In this document: positions 56,363-64,000 of the stretch, piece by piece
How positions within the stretch are numbered: position 1 is the first letter of the stretch
Layout of the letters: each line of letters starts with the position of its first letter
NCBI GenBank assembly: GCA_039621445.1
Contig: CP154956.1
Span: 5,950,170-6,014,169 of the forward strand
DNA from: Euglena gracilis
Taxonomy: Eukaryota; Euglenida; Euglenophyceae; Euglenales
Length of the DNA: 64,000 bases
Direction: 5' to 3'
Notes under the pieces: model-generated
The model's database searches: none
The model's input: only the letters and a program-made list of their open reading frames with translations
What the model was told of the DNA's origin: nothing
Position numbers and translations under genes: made by a program

Positions 56363-58731
56363 TTTGGGGGAAGGGTCTGCCCCCCCAGGTGTCCAGCAGA
56401 ATTTTTATTTCCTTTAATTAGTCCTTTATTCTTTGGGAAATGGGATGTTTTGAGTCCCAGGGGGCTGTGGAATTTTCCACCAAAAAACTTGCCAGGGCAT
56501 CCGTAAAGGCCCTTAGAAAGGGCAGGGCCATTAGATTGCATCTGATTTGGCCCAAAATGGCAGCCAGTTGCCTTTTTGACATGTAATCTTTTTTCACCAT
56601 TTTTCCCAGCTCCTTTTTTACTGTTTTTATTTTCTGGGGGGGCACCTGTAATTTTCCCTCTTGGAAGTTTAGCTGAAATCCAAGATGATTGACGATTTGG
56701 GTGGGCTGCAGGGTGGACTTTTTCACACTGATTTTGAATCCTGATTTGATTAAATCCCTGACCACTGTGTTCAGGTGATTTTGTAAGATGATTTGTGTTG
56801 GGGCCACCAGTAAAATGTCGTCCAGGTAAATAAATACCTGGATGCCCCTTTTCCTCCACAGTTTTTCGAATGTCTTCATTACTGACATGAAAATTTGGGG
56901 CATTACATTCAGGCCAAAACAGCCTGCCTGGAATTCCCAGGTCTGCCCCCCCACCTGATGCCTTAAAAATGGCCTTAGGCCTGGACTTACTGGAATATGA
57001 AAATAGGCATCCTTCAGGTCTATTTTTGCTGCCCAGTGGCCTTTTTCCAAAACTGGAAAAATGTGCTGGATGTGATCCAGCTTGAAAGGTTTCACTTGGA
57101 ACCTTTGATTTATTTCCCTGCAATCGCTTATTAATCTCCATTTTGTCTGCCCCCCTTCTGGTTTTGAAATCAGAAACCAGGGGATCAGGTGCTGGGTGGT
57201 TGAATCCCTCACCCTCTTTATGGATCCAGATTTTTCGTAATCCAGCAGTATTTTTTCTGCTTGGGGTAAGTTCAAATTTGCCCTGATTTTTGGGTGGGTG
57301 GACAATTTTGGTGGGCTGACCCAGGGGGGTTGAATGCCATCCCTGATGAGTTGACATGTTGTTGGGGGGGCATTTTTTGCCCACCATTTCAAGCTTTTTT
57401 GCAGCCTTTGATGGAGGGGGGTGTCTCCCCATTTTTCTTCCATGGAATTTATTTCCTGGATAAGATGATTTTGGGGGGGCTGGGCTGGAGATGTTGGACA
57501 TTTTAGGCTTTTTTGCAACCTTTGATGGAGGGGGGTGTCTGCCCATATTTCCTCCATTGAATTTATTTTCTGGGTAAGATGATTCTGGGGGGGCTGGGCT
57601 GGGGGTGTTGGACATTGCACCCCTAGGTCCCCTAGGGCTTGGGCCCTTGTAAAAGGAAAATTTTTCTGGGGGGATGTGCATGCACTCTCTCCCTCTCTGC
57701 TCACCTCTCTGGATGATCTTGTTGTTGGAAGACATACCATAGGGCTTAATGCCCCTGTTTGGCCTATCTGGTCTTCTCCATGTTGATGTGGTTGGTTGAC
57801 ATACCATAGGGGGGCCTCTGTGGGTCCCCCCCTTGATTGGTTGATTGGGAATTGATAAATAAATGTTGGAGGGGTTTCTGCCCCTTTCTCCAAAAGGGCC
57901 ACTGTGGGTCCCTTTTCCTCCTGGGGCTGGGTCATTGAAAGGGCCACTGTGGGTCCCTTTATCCCCCATTGTTGGCAGAAGGCCACTGTGGGTCCCTCGG
58001 GGGATTTCTCCAGCAGCATCCTTAGCTTCTTGGTGGCCACTGTGGGTCCACCCTGCTGGTTCCTTAGCTTCTTGGTGGCCACTGTGGGTCCACCCTGCTG
58101 GTCTCCAAGGTTTCCATGTATAAATTTTTTTCCATAATCCATCTTGTGGTCTTCCAGGCCTTGATTTCTTCTTGGCCTCCAGCCCGCTTGGAAATCTGGG
58201 GGGGCTGCTGTGGCCCCCCCTTGTCCCCTTGAGAGGGGCTGTTGTGATAGATGAATTGGGGGGGTTGGACAGACCTTTTCTGCCCCTTCCTGAGGGGATT
58301 TCCTTGTGAAACTGGCCCCCATTGCCCCTGTGGTGTTGACCTCCTTGGCCTTGATTCCATCTCCCCATCTTCTGGCCAATTTGTGCCCAGGTTGCTGGGC
58401 ACCTTTGGGGGAGATGCCCCTGATGTGTGGGCTTTGATTGTCCAATTGTGAGGCATTTTGGGCCCCCATGGCCCAGTCTTTGCCCACCAAGGGCTGGGGC
58501 TGGCTTCTGTCTTCTGGGCCTCCTGGCCACAGTGGTCCAAGGACCGTGGCCGTCACTGGGGGGGGTTTTTGGCTGTGAAATTTCTGGGGTGGGGGGCTGG
58601 GTGGGAAGAACGGCCACGGTATGCCACGTGTTGACCGCATCTCCAAGGTCTCCAGCTGCTGCCTCTCCTCCAGGACGTCCGTGGCCATATAATTCCAATT
58701 TCTTCTCCACTGCATTGCTCATCGAAGTCAA
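56248..58731 (-). CDS. alternative Gag-like frame of the DIRS-like element, fully overlapping RT
   Basis: 827 codons in another frame of the same strand, starting M-T-S-M-S-N-A-V-E-K-K-L-E-L. Residues about 55-80 read D-G-H-G-P-W-T-T-V-A-R-R-P-R-R-Q-K, a motif often seen at the basic start of Gag-like retrotransposon proteins, so the 5' part is probably real Gag. The portion over RT (below about 57300) has no homology and is probably just open by composition. It has H-S-G repeats where the other frame has P-T-V-A. Confidence 0.45.
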   Translation of the reverse strand: MTSMSNAVEKKLELYGHGRPGGEAAAGDLGDAVNTWHTVAVLPTQPPTPEISQPKTPPSDGHGPWTTVARRPRRQKPAPALGGQRLGHGGPKCLTIGQSKPTHQGHLPQRCPATWAQIGQKMGRWNQGQGGQHHRGNGGQFHKEIPSGRGRKGLSNPPNSSITTAPLKGTRGGHSSPPRFPSGLEAKKKSRPGRPQDGLWKKIYTWKPWRPAGWTHSGHQEAKEPAGWTHSGHQEAKDAAGEIPRGTHSGLLPTMGDKGTHSGPFNDPAPGGKGTHSGPFGERGRNPSNIYLSIPNQPIKGGTHRGPPMVCQPTTSTWRRPDRPNRGIKPYGMSSNNKIIQRGEQRGRECMHIPPEKFSFYKGPSPRGPRGAMSNTPSPAPPESSYPENKFNGGNMGRHPPPSKVAKKPKMSNISSPAPPKSSYPGNKFHGRKMGRHPPPSKAAKKLEMVGKKCPPNNMSTHQGWHSTPLGQPTKIVHPPKNQGKFELTPSRKNTAGLRKIWIHKEGEGFNHPAPDPLVSDFKTRRGADKMEINKRLQGNKSKVPSETFQAGSHPAHFSSFGKRPLGSKNRPEGCLFSYSSKSRPKAIFKASGGGADLGIPGRLFWPECNAPNFHVSNEDIRKTVEEKGHPGIYLPGRHFTGGPNTNHLTKSPEHSGQGFNQIRIQNQCEKVHPAAHPNRQSSWISAKLPRGKITGAPPENKNSKKGAGKNGEKRLHVKKATGCHFGPNQMQSNGPALSKGLYGCPGKFFGGKFHSPLGLKTSHFPKNKGLIKGNKNSAGHLGGQTLPPKCNQGVALRQQYPCLGGGWTFEQAKLCKNFGGKTPFCT
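56418..58715 (-). CDS. Gag-RT frame of the DIRS-like element (reverse transcriptase)
   Basis: 765 codons. The RT fills about residues 470-765: L-D-Y-E-K-S-G-S-I, W-F-L-I-S-K-P-E-G-G-Q-T-K-W-R-L-I, K-I-D-L-K-D-A-Y-F-H-I-P, F-G-L-N-V-M-P-Q-I-F and I-Y-L-D-D-I-L-L-V (Y-x-D-D near 56822). The N-terminal 450 residues are repeat-rich: P-T-V-A units five or six times and a roughly 42-residue unit with P-A-Q-P-P-Q-N-H-L twice (57440-57600). No methionine is expected at the RT itself; expression may depend on a frameshift from the Gag-like frame. Ends 56 bp before the RNase H frame. Confidence 0.8.
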   Translation of the reverse strand: MQWRRNWNYMATDVLEERQQLETLEMRSTRGIPWPFFPPSPPPQKFHSQKPPPVTATVLGPLWPGGPEDRSQPQPLVGKDWAMGAQNASQLDNQSPHIRGISPKGAQQPGHKLARRWGDGIKAKEVNTTGAMGASFTRKSPQEGAEKVCPTPPIHLSQQPLSRGQGGATAAPPDFQAGWRPRRNQGLEDHKMDYGKKFIHGNLGDQQGGPTVATKKLRNQQGGPTVATKKLRMLLEKSPEGPTVAFCQQWGIKGPTVALSMTQPQEEKGPTVALLEKGAETPPTFIYQFPINQSRGGPTEAPLWYVNQPHQHGEDQIGQTGALSPMVCLPTTRSSREVSREGESACTSPQKNFPFTRAQALGDLGVQCPTPPAQPPQNHLTQKINSMEEIWADTPLHQRLQKSLKCPTSPAQPPQNHLIQEINSMEEKWGDTPLHQRLQKSLKWWAKNAPPTTCQLIRDGIQPPWVSPPKLSTHPKIRANLNLPQAEKILLDYEKSGSIKRVRDSTTQHLIPWFLISKPEGGQTKWRLISDCREINQRFQVKPFKLDHIQHIFPVLEKGHWAAKIDLKDAYFHIPVSPGLRPFLRHQVGGQTWEFQAGCFGLNVMPQIFMSVMKTFEKLWRKRGIQVFIYLDDILLVAPTQIILQNHLNTVVRDLIKSGFKISVKKSTLQPTQIVNHLGFQLNFQEGKLQVPPQKIKTVKKELGKMVKKDYMSKRQLAAILGQIRCNLMALPFLRAFTDALASFLVENSTAPWDSKHPISQRIKD

Positions 58732-58942
58732 AATTGAAATTTGACAATTGAATTCTCAATTGATTTTCGTCTGGTTCGTGTTCTTCTGGATATTGAATTG
58801 ATATTGACTTCTTTTCTCAGTTCTTCCTCGTTCGTGAACTCTGTCCCTTTCTTCTGGGTGTCGAAGGGCAAGTTAAGAATCAGCCAACTCCGGCGAAAAA
58901 AGGCACTAAGCGGGACCTCCTAACCCAGCGCACCAAAACAAT

Positions 58943-59072
58943 CACAACAAACCGCCGGCGAGCAAGGCATGGCCTCACAATGGCAAAGTGCGGAGCCCGA
59001 GGTGTCACACAACAAACCGCCGGCGAGCAAGGCATGGCCTCACAATGGCAAAGTGCGGAGCCCGAGGTGTCA
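58943..59072. repeat. 65-bp tandem repeat (two units) containing the DIRS inverted repeat
   Basis: Units 58943-59007 and 59008-59072 begin cacaacaaaccgccggcgag and are identical or nearly so. Each holds the 37-bp sequence inverted at 54604-54640. It lies upstream of the element's first frame. Confidence 0.9.
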
Positions 59073-59712
59073 TGTGTGAGGGAGGGGGCGGCGCCACGGC
59101 GGTTCAGCTGCGCCAAGGTGTCGGGAGGAGGTGGCCTCAGCATCGCCAAACTCCGGTAACAAAGGCGCAGGAAGAAGAGCCCCCCGCGCACGCACAAACA
59201 CGCCAGAACAGAACAGCCGGCAAGGAACGCAGGACCTCACCATCTTCTTGTGCTTCGCCCTCTTGGTCCCTTCCTCCCCATTCCTCTGTCGTGGGAGTCT
59301 GAGAGGGAGTGCGAGGTCACCTCCGTGCCGTCTGTGAGCACACCGTCGCTGACTCCAGCTTTAAAAAAAACGGCAGTGCGAAGTACCAGCCAAGAAAAAT
59401 ACCACACAAAACAGCTGGCACACAAAGCAGGATCTCCCCCCCTCCAGATAGATAGTGGCCTCGTGGTCACCATATTCCTGGGTTTGCTTTCAGTTTAAAA
59501 AGAAAAATGAGCTACAAGTAAGAGACGCAGATTTCATCTTTTAAATCTCTCTTCCGTTTGTTTTCTTCCTCCGCCCTCTTTCGTTTTTTTTTATGTTTTG
59601 AAAAATTGGATAAAGCTGCTTTGAGTTGTTTAACCTATTCCAACTTTCAAGGTTTTGATTTCAAGAATAACCACATGCGCGCGACAAAAAAATCTAATAC
59701 AGAGGGGAAACA
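59073..59712. other. 5' end of the DIRS-like element and intergenic spacer
   Basis: 59247-59330 (ttgtgcttcgccctc, then a variable stretch, then gagggagtgcgagg) repeats 54546-54612 in direct orientation, marking a terminal repeat. From about 59330 to 59712 I see no coding frame. A poly-pyrimidine stretch (59540-59600) lies downstream of the phosphatase stop codon and is probably its 3' UTR. Confidence 0.55.
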
Positions 59713-62487
59713 TCAATCGGACGAGTTCTGTGCAGCGTAGGATGCAAGAGCGTGGACTCTGCACAAAGCCTTCTCTGGCAACACATAACTGGTCAATTGC
59801 TTTCCATAAACACATCCGGTGTCCAGCCCTGTTGGTGAAAACAAATACAAGCAGTGCAAACTCTTTCAGCAGGATTCTTGTGGGAATCTCAATGGCGGCA
59901 TTAAACCTCTTGGTATACCTCCTCACCAGATGACTGTTTGGAAAAAATGATAAACCTTCGGCATTCTTGCTACAGTCTCTCAAGCACAAAAATTGTCCGC
60001 ATAGGGAGCACAAAAACACACCTATGGCGTATGGATGCTCCTGTAGGCCGCGTTTTGCATCGTGGCCGAAGAACACTGTCTGAGGACCCTTCCAAATGGA
60101 AGCCCACGGAGTGCCTGTGCAAACATGTCCCAGGAATTTCGAGTCGTTAAATGCGGGCATGGGCACCTTTGTGTTTTTCACTGGGCTTGCCGTCAACGAT
60201 TGTCCTCATGTGCATCAGGTCAAAGGTGTGCTGCTTGTCCAGGGACAAAGACGGGTCCAGCCCTGTGAGGATTATGCAAGACGCAAAAATGAGGTTTTTT
60301 GGTTGACAGAAAACTTAAATTCCACTCCCCAAAATGCAGTGGCATTATGGTCAGGGTAGGTGTATGGTAAAGGCATTTCGCCAAACAAAGCCTTCATTAG
60401 GCCTAAAATTAGTGTCTAAACCTAGGTCTCCCACCCCCCAATACGAGGCACTGCTGCGTCATGCTTCCGAACTTCACATAGATGGCCAAACCCTGTCCTT
60501 CCAAGTCCCGCCACGCCCACGACAGGGCGTGGCGGGACTTGGACTCGGGATATCTCTCTCATTTTTTACTTGCTGTATTTTGTAATTACCCTAACCCTAA
60601 CCCTAACCCTAACCCTAACCCTAACCCTAACCCTAACCCTAACCCTAACCCTAATTAATTTTGTAATTATACCCCGCATTGCGGCTATGTTATCGACTTT
60701 TTTGTCTCAAAATTTGAATTGGACTTATTTTTCCATCGCAGGGAGGCTTTGTTGATCGAGATCTTCAGCAAAAATACAAAAATAGACCCTCAAAAAATAA
60801 GCACCCCCTTTTGGGATTCAGCACCGGATACAATGTTGGCAGGATGACGATGCGATCTGCAGCCTGAGAGACGCAGCTTGTGGTTTGGTCACAATCGACT
60901 CAACACTACCGGTTTCATATCATTGAGAAAATTTTGGGACACATTATCTGAGGTGGCCAGCTATTTCTCAAAATGGGTTTGAAAGTGAGTGAGAAAAACG
61001 TTTGATGTAGCCCATAGCTCACAGCACCTGCATGAACTGCAATTGCATTGTGCTCAGGGATTTCGATGATGTGTGGTGCCTGCTGGAGGTACTCAACCAG
61101 ATCCTTTGGGATGATTCTGAAAAATAATGCAATGGATACACAGAATGGTTCAGGTTTTTTTTAAAAAAACACTTTAAGAAAATGAGTTGCACCGGATGGA
61201 CCCCAGAAACAGAAATGCCACATGTCCCTTTTGCCAAGGAAAGTCTTTCCTGGAATGTATCCCACAATATGTATCCCCCCCTTATATTCAGCTGACACAG
61301 TAAAAACACTCAACGGTGGACCATTGCGTTTCAACATTCCAGGAGACAAATCTCACAGCCTCCGTCTGTGGGGTGACTGCACACCTGGCCAACTTCCGAT
61401 GTTCTGAATCCGGATTTGCAAATGGAACCAGGGCATCTGGCCCCTGTACCAACAGCTGCATTTTCACAGGAGGCACAAAATCCTTCCCCAAAAGGGTTGC
61501 ACGATAATTCTTCCAAACCTATGCTGCAGACATCCAAAGCGACGGGGACAACGATGGGTTAGAGAAACCACACTAAAGGAGACTTTCAAAGAGAACTCTT
61601 GAAAATCACACAACCTGTGCCTGAAGGCCAAACAAAACCATCCCAACAACAAAAGGCAAAAACAGCTGCACACGGGACCGCTGCTGCTCATACCAGCGGA
61701 GGAGGGTCCAGTCATGATTCCCCAGCACTGTATGGGCACCGATGGCCTTGCTGTGCTGTATGACTTCGAATGGCTTGGGGCCCTACAAAAAAAAACGCAA
61801 ATAGCTATGCAATGCAATGCAAACTTAGAATGGAAGCGTCACAGCGTGTGATAATAATGGTTTTTATATCTGCCGTTTTGCCTGACACAATTGCACAAAA
61901 ATGAACATTGTTTCATTCCTGTGCTATTTTAAAACCACATGGCCAACCCACTTTTTCCAACTACCAGTGTAGACCCATTCAACCCCCCCCCCCCGATGGG
62001 TAGAAACACGGTCGGGGAACCGTTCTATGGGGGAAGCAGTGCCTCGCTGGGAATTCCTTCAAACTTTTCACAAAACACTTTAAAAAAGCATGCTGAGACA
62101 AAAAACCCACGTCACGCGCACCTTACCAACAAGGTCACCAAGCAGCACAAGGAGATCACGATCCGCTTGGAAATTGAGCTTTTTCAGCAGCAGCTGCATT
62201 TCGTCCAGACATCCATGGATGTCGCCCATCAAGATGACACGTCCACCAGGGTTAGCACTATGAAATATACAAACAAGGTGGGAATTGCTCGGGCGGAAAG
62301 CAAACCTGAGTGCCTTGCGCACCAGCGGCGGTGCAAAATCACGCTTCTTCATTCGGGCTGGGCTCCGTGCGAAGAGGAAGATGCTGTGGGGGTCAACCCG
62401 CATGAGGAGGACGAGGACGGGGACCGCCACCACAAAGGACAAGAGCATCGTTTGGTAGAAGGAAAGGCGGCCATTCGAGGCTGCCAT
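59713..62487 (-). CDS. metallophosphoesterase (calcineurin-like, Shewanella-like/Ap4A-phosphatase type), membrane-anchored, split gene
   Basis: Proposed exons on the minus strand: 62487-62122 (with a possible 48-nt intron 62305-62258), 61782-61679, 61116-61028, 60262-60167, 60114-60022, 59828-59713 (TGA at 59715-59713). All five metal-site blocks are present in order: G-D-I-H-G-C, G-D-L-V-G-K-G, G-N-H-D, A-V-H-A-G and F-F-G-H-D-A-K-R-G-L-Q, followed by the family signature I-G-L-D-T-G-C-V-Y-G. Residues about 13-29 (M-L-L-S-F-V-V-A-V-P-V-L-V-L-L) form a signal anchor, so the enzyme is probably at an internal membrane. It likely hydrolyses phosphoesters (phosphoprotein or dinucleoside polyphosphate). 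The exon 2 end is least certain: a donor at CG|GTCCCG keeps the frame. The Met at 62487 is the first ATG. Confidence 0.8.
60115..60166 (-). other. 52-nt intron of the phosphatase gene
   Basis: Donor AAAG|GTGCCC and acceptor TTTGCACAG|GC. Removing it joins S-E-K-H-K to G-T-P-W-A-S-I-W-K-G-P in frame, the expected family sequence. Left in, the frame meets TAA within 10 codons. Confidence 0.75.
60501..60542. repeat. perfect 18-bp inverted repeat (hairpin)
   Basis: CCAAGTCCCGCCACGCCC, loop ACGACA, then its exact reverse complement. It lies in the intron 61027-60263 of the phosphatase gene, 46 bp from the telomeric block. Confidence 0.95.
60589..60654 (+). repeat. interstitial telomeric repeat (CCCTAA)11 flanked by an 11-bp direct repeat
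   Basis: Eleven perfect CCCTAA units, followed by ttaa. The sequence ttttgtaatta occurs exactly at 60578-60588 and again at 60659-60669, flanking the block like a target-site duplication. It lies in an intron of the phosphatase gene. TTAGGG is presumably the telomere repeat of this organism. Confidence 0.95.
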
Positions 62488-63885
62488 CGTCGACAAAAGC
62501 AAAGGTGAGGGGCTGAGGAGGGAGATGGCTAGTGCAGTGTGGTGTTTGTGGAACTGGTTGGATCACCCCAACCCCTGAATCCAAACCCCGAGCATGAATC
62601 CATTCAATTTTGCCCATATCAAGATAAATCCAGTATTTCGGTGTCTTTTGCCAATGCACAGCCAAAACAAAAGGCAAAATTCCCACACAAACCACTATTT
62701 GATGGACACATTGGTTGTTTACTTTTCTCGCCATTTTTAAAAACAATCACGGTTCTTATTTTGTTTTTCATTCTCAAATAAACATATATTTTGTAGTTAT
62801 ATATTTATTCCTATCGTTTTTGGTCTTTCTCTTTACATTGCATTCAATCAGGAAAAACAAAACACAATATATCGGTCGAAAATATATCGGTCGAAAATAT
62901 CCGGTTCTGCAGAACCCGAACTTGCTTCTGGACACCAACATTGAAAGTTGTGCTTGCCGCCGCAAATTCCTTGTTTGGTAGGGGTGAAGGAATGCTTGTG
63001 CTCACAAAATACAAGCGAGGCTTCACACACATAGATTCAGACCCCAGGGGGGGGGTCCACCTACAACCACCCTCCCAAAAGCACTCAAAATCCACAGAAA
63101 TACCGTTGAAATAAAAATCTGACCCGGCCCGGAGATCCACGGTGCACCACACCATGGATCAAGCGGCCCCAACCCATCCATCCATTCTCAAAACCCACTT
63201 CATCTAGGGGAGGGGTCATGCAGGCATTAAATGAAAATATGTTCACATACTTCCAACTTAACACATCAGAAATTTCATTTTTAAGTCCGTTTTCTTTGAA
63301 AACCAGTCAGTCCCCCCGTGGAGGTGTGGTGGGAGGGGCAAGATTCAAATGTGAAAAAGGCAAAAAAAAAATCCCCGCCATGTGTCTTTGCTGATCATTT
63401 ACCGATTCCTCCACAGCCAAAAATCAGCCATTCACTCTTAAGGGGGGGAAAGGGGGGATTGGGCCATCAGCTGGTAATGACAATGAATCTTGGGAAAACA
63501 TCAACAAGAATGTGGCAGCAAAGCAGAATGGTGTGCAAGGTGAAAAACTTTCCACTTTCTTCCTTGAATTATTTCTGCGTCTGAATAGCTGAATTGCAAA
63601 ACTGGGTCACACCTGACTAAGACAATGATCTGACACCATCTGTGAGCATGAATAATATGCACCTTCTTCTCATAAAAACACTCAAATAAATTCCAATTCC
63701 AAATCTGTCAGGGTTAGGGATTAGGGGTAAAGTGAGAGCTAGTGTTCCAATACCAGACAATTGGCGTGTCTCCTGCGGCAAATAGGGTTTCCTGCAACCT
63801 TTGTAGCAGAAAAACACTGGATGGATGCGATGTGGTATATACAATGTGGCTGTCCAAAGATGTGACTGGGCAGTCTGCAGCCTAC
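62488..63885. other. intergenic region right of the phosphatase gene
   Basis: No convincing coding frame on either strand. It contains a short tandem repeat of a 15-bp unit (tatatcggtcgaaaa, twice and a partial, 62872-62905), A/T-rich stretches at 62720-62870, a C-run, and a small telomere-like string (agggttagggattagggg) at 63712-63728. The phosphatase promoter should lie just right of 62487; I see no TATA box. Confidence 0.5.
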
Positions 63886-63998
63886 CTCACTGGCCCCGTG
63901 TGGTCAATTAAACCACGAAAGTAGGCACTATCTACACAAGTCACACATAGTTGCTGCAACAGCTCCAGCCGACGAGCGGCGTCTGCAGTTTCATTCAT
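63886..63998 (-). CDS. possible exon of a further gene, cut by the window edge
   Basis: A minus-strand frame from an ATG at 63998-63996: M-N-E-T-A-D-A-A-R-R-L-E-L-L-Q-Q-L-C, on to D-H-T-G-P-V-R, ending at a donor-like AG|GTAGGC (63885-63884). The amphipathic helical look and good donor suggest coding, but there is no homology I recognise, and the exon may begin outside the window. Confidence 0.3.
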
Positions 63999-64000
63999 CT

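Larger units (their letters stand above)
54407..59300 (-). mobile_element. DIRS-like tyrosine-recombinase retrotransposon, minus strand
   Basis: In transcription order: Gag-like frame, RT, RNase H, Dam-like methyltransferase domain, tyrosine recombinase. This order is that of DIRS-group elements, which integrate through a tyrosine recombinase instead of a DDE integrase. A 37-bp sequence is inverted between 54604-54640 and 58970-59006/59035-59071, and a related stretch is direct between 54545 and 59248, consistent with complex terminal repeats. The 3' edge is cut at 54406 by the inverted gypsy piece. Frame changes coincide with G/C runs. Confidence 0.8.

Noticed and set aside
61120-61540. Open stretches on both strands inside the phosphatase intron
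   Set aside because: They are in three different frames, do not match the phosphatase family, and the flanking exons join in frame without them.
61939-62508. 189-codon plus-strand frame
   Set aside because: It is antisense to exon 1, where the minus strand has clear metallophosphoesterase motifs.
63712-63728. Second telomere-like string
   Set aside because: Only two or three degenerate units; could be chance.

Overview
This is nuclear DNA of a eukaryote, most likely a protist or alga with a repeat-rich genome; I cannot name the species. The evidence is one split gene with GT-AG introns (one of 52 nt, possibly another of 48 nt), an interstitial (CCCTAA)11 block implying TTAGGG telomeres, LTR retrotransposons whose primer-binding sites match the 3' end of initiator tRNA-Met, and a DIRS-like tyrosine-recombinase retrotransposon. 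I found no tRNA, rRNA, CRISPR array or prokaryotic operon.

Layout. Positions 1-54.1 kb are a cluster of nested, inverted and tandemly duplicated pieces of Ty3/gypsy-like, chromodomain-bearing retrotransposons. (a) 23-5839 is a minus-strand element (LTR, PBS, Gag, protease), truncated after protease against another LTR. (b) 5842-7582 is a plus-strand Gag fragment lying flush between two LTRs. (c) 7583-8786 is a 5' LTR, PBS and Gag start of a second subfamily, running into a hairpin minisatellite. (d) 8.8-14.8 kb, minus strand, holds five accessory ORFs followed on their 5' side by chromodomain and integrase remnants. (e) 15.3-18.8 kb is a minus-strand Gag-protease piece, joined head to head at about 18.80 kb to plus-strand copies. 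(f) Plus-strand copy 1 (18.80-23.90), copy 2 (23.90-37.83) and copy 3 (37.83-49.09) are near-identical tandem pieces; copies 2 and 3 repeat with a period of about 11.08 kb. (g) 49.1-51.8 kb is a minus-strand Gag with its own LTR. (h) 51.87-54.0 kb is the 3' end of a fourth plus-strand copy with a 3' LTR, followed by an inverted duplication of part of its 3' untranslated region.

Positions 54.4-59.3 kb hold a minus-strand DIRS-like element: a Gag-like frame, reverse transcriptase, RNase H, a Dam-methyltransferase-like domain and a tyrosine recombinase, with inverted and direct repeats near its ends. Positions 59.7-62.5 kb hold the only clear host gene, a six- or seven-exon minus-strand metallophosphoesterase with an N-terminal membrane anchor. 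One of its introns carries the telomeric block, flanked by an 11-bp duplication. A possible exon of another gene lies at the right edge.

The gypsy elements encode Gag (two CCHC knuckles separated by an Arg/Ser-rich linker), an aspartic protease, a Dam-methyltransferase-like domain placed between protease and RT, RT, RNase H, integrase and a chromodomain, then about 5 kb of extra ORFs where an env gene would sit. These accessory ORFs are conserved at protein level between two strongly diverged subfamilies and match no family I recognise, so they are the best candidate for an undescribed module. The elements are also unusually rich in short perfect hairpins, including a minisatellite of C(UUCG)G hairpins. 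Most copies carry shared stop codons and frameshifts and are not autonomous as sequenced.
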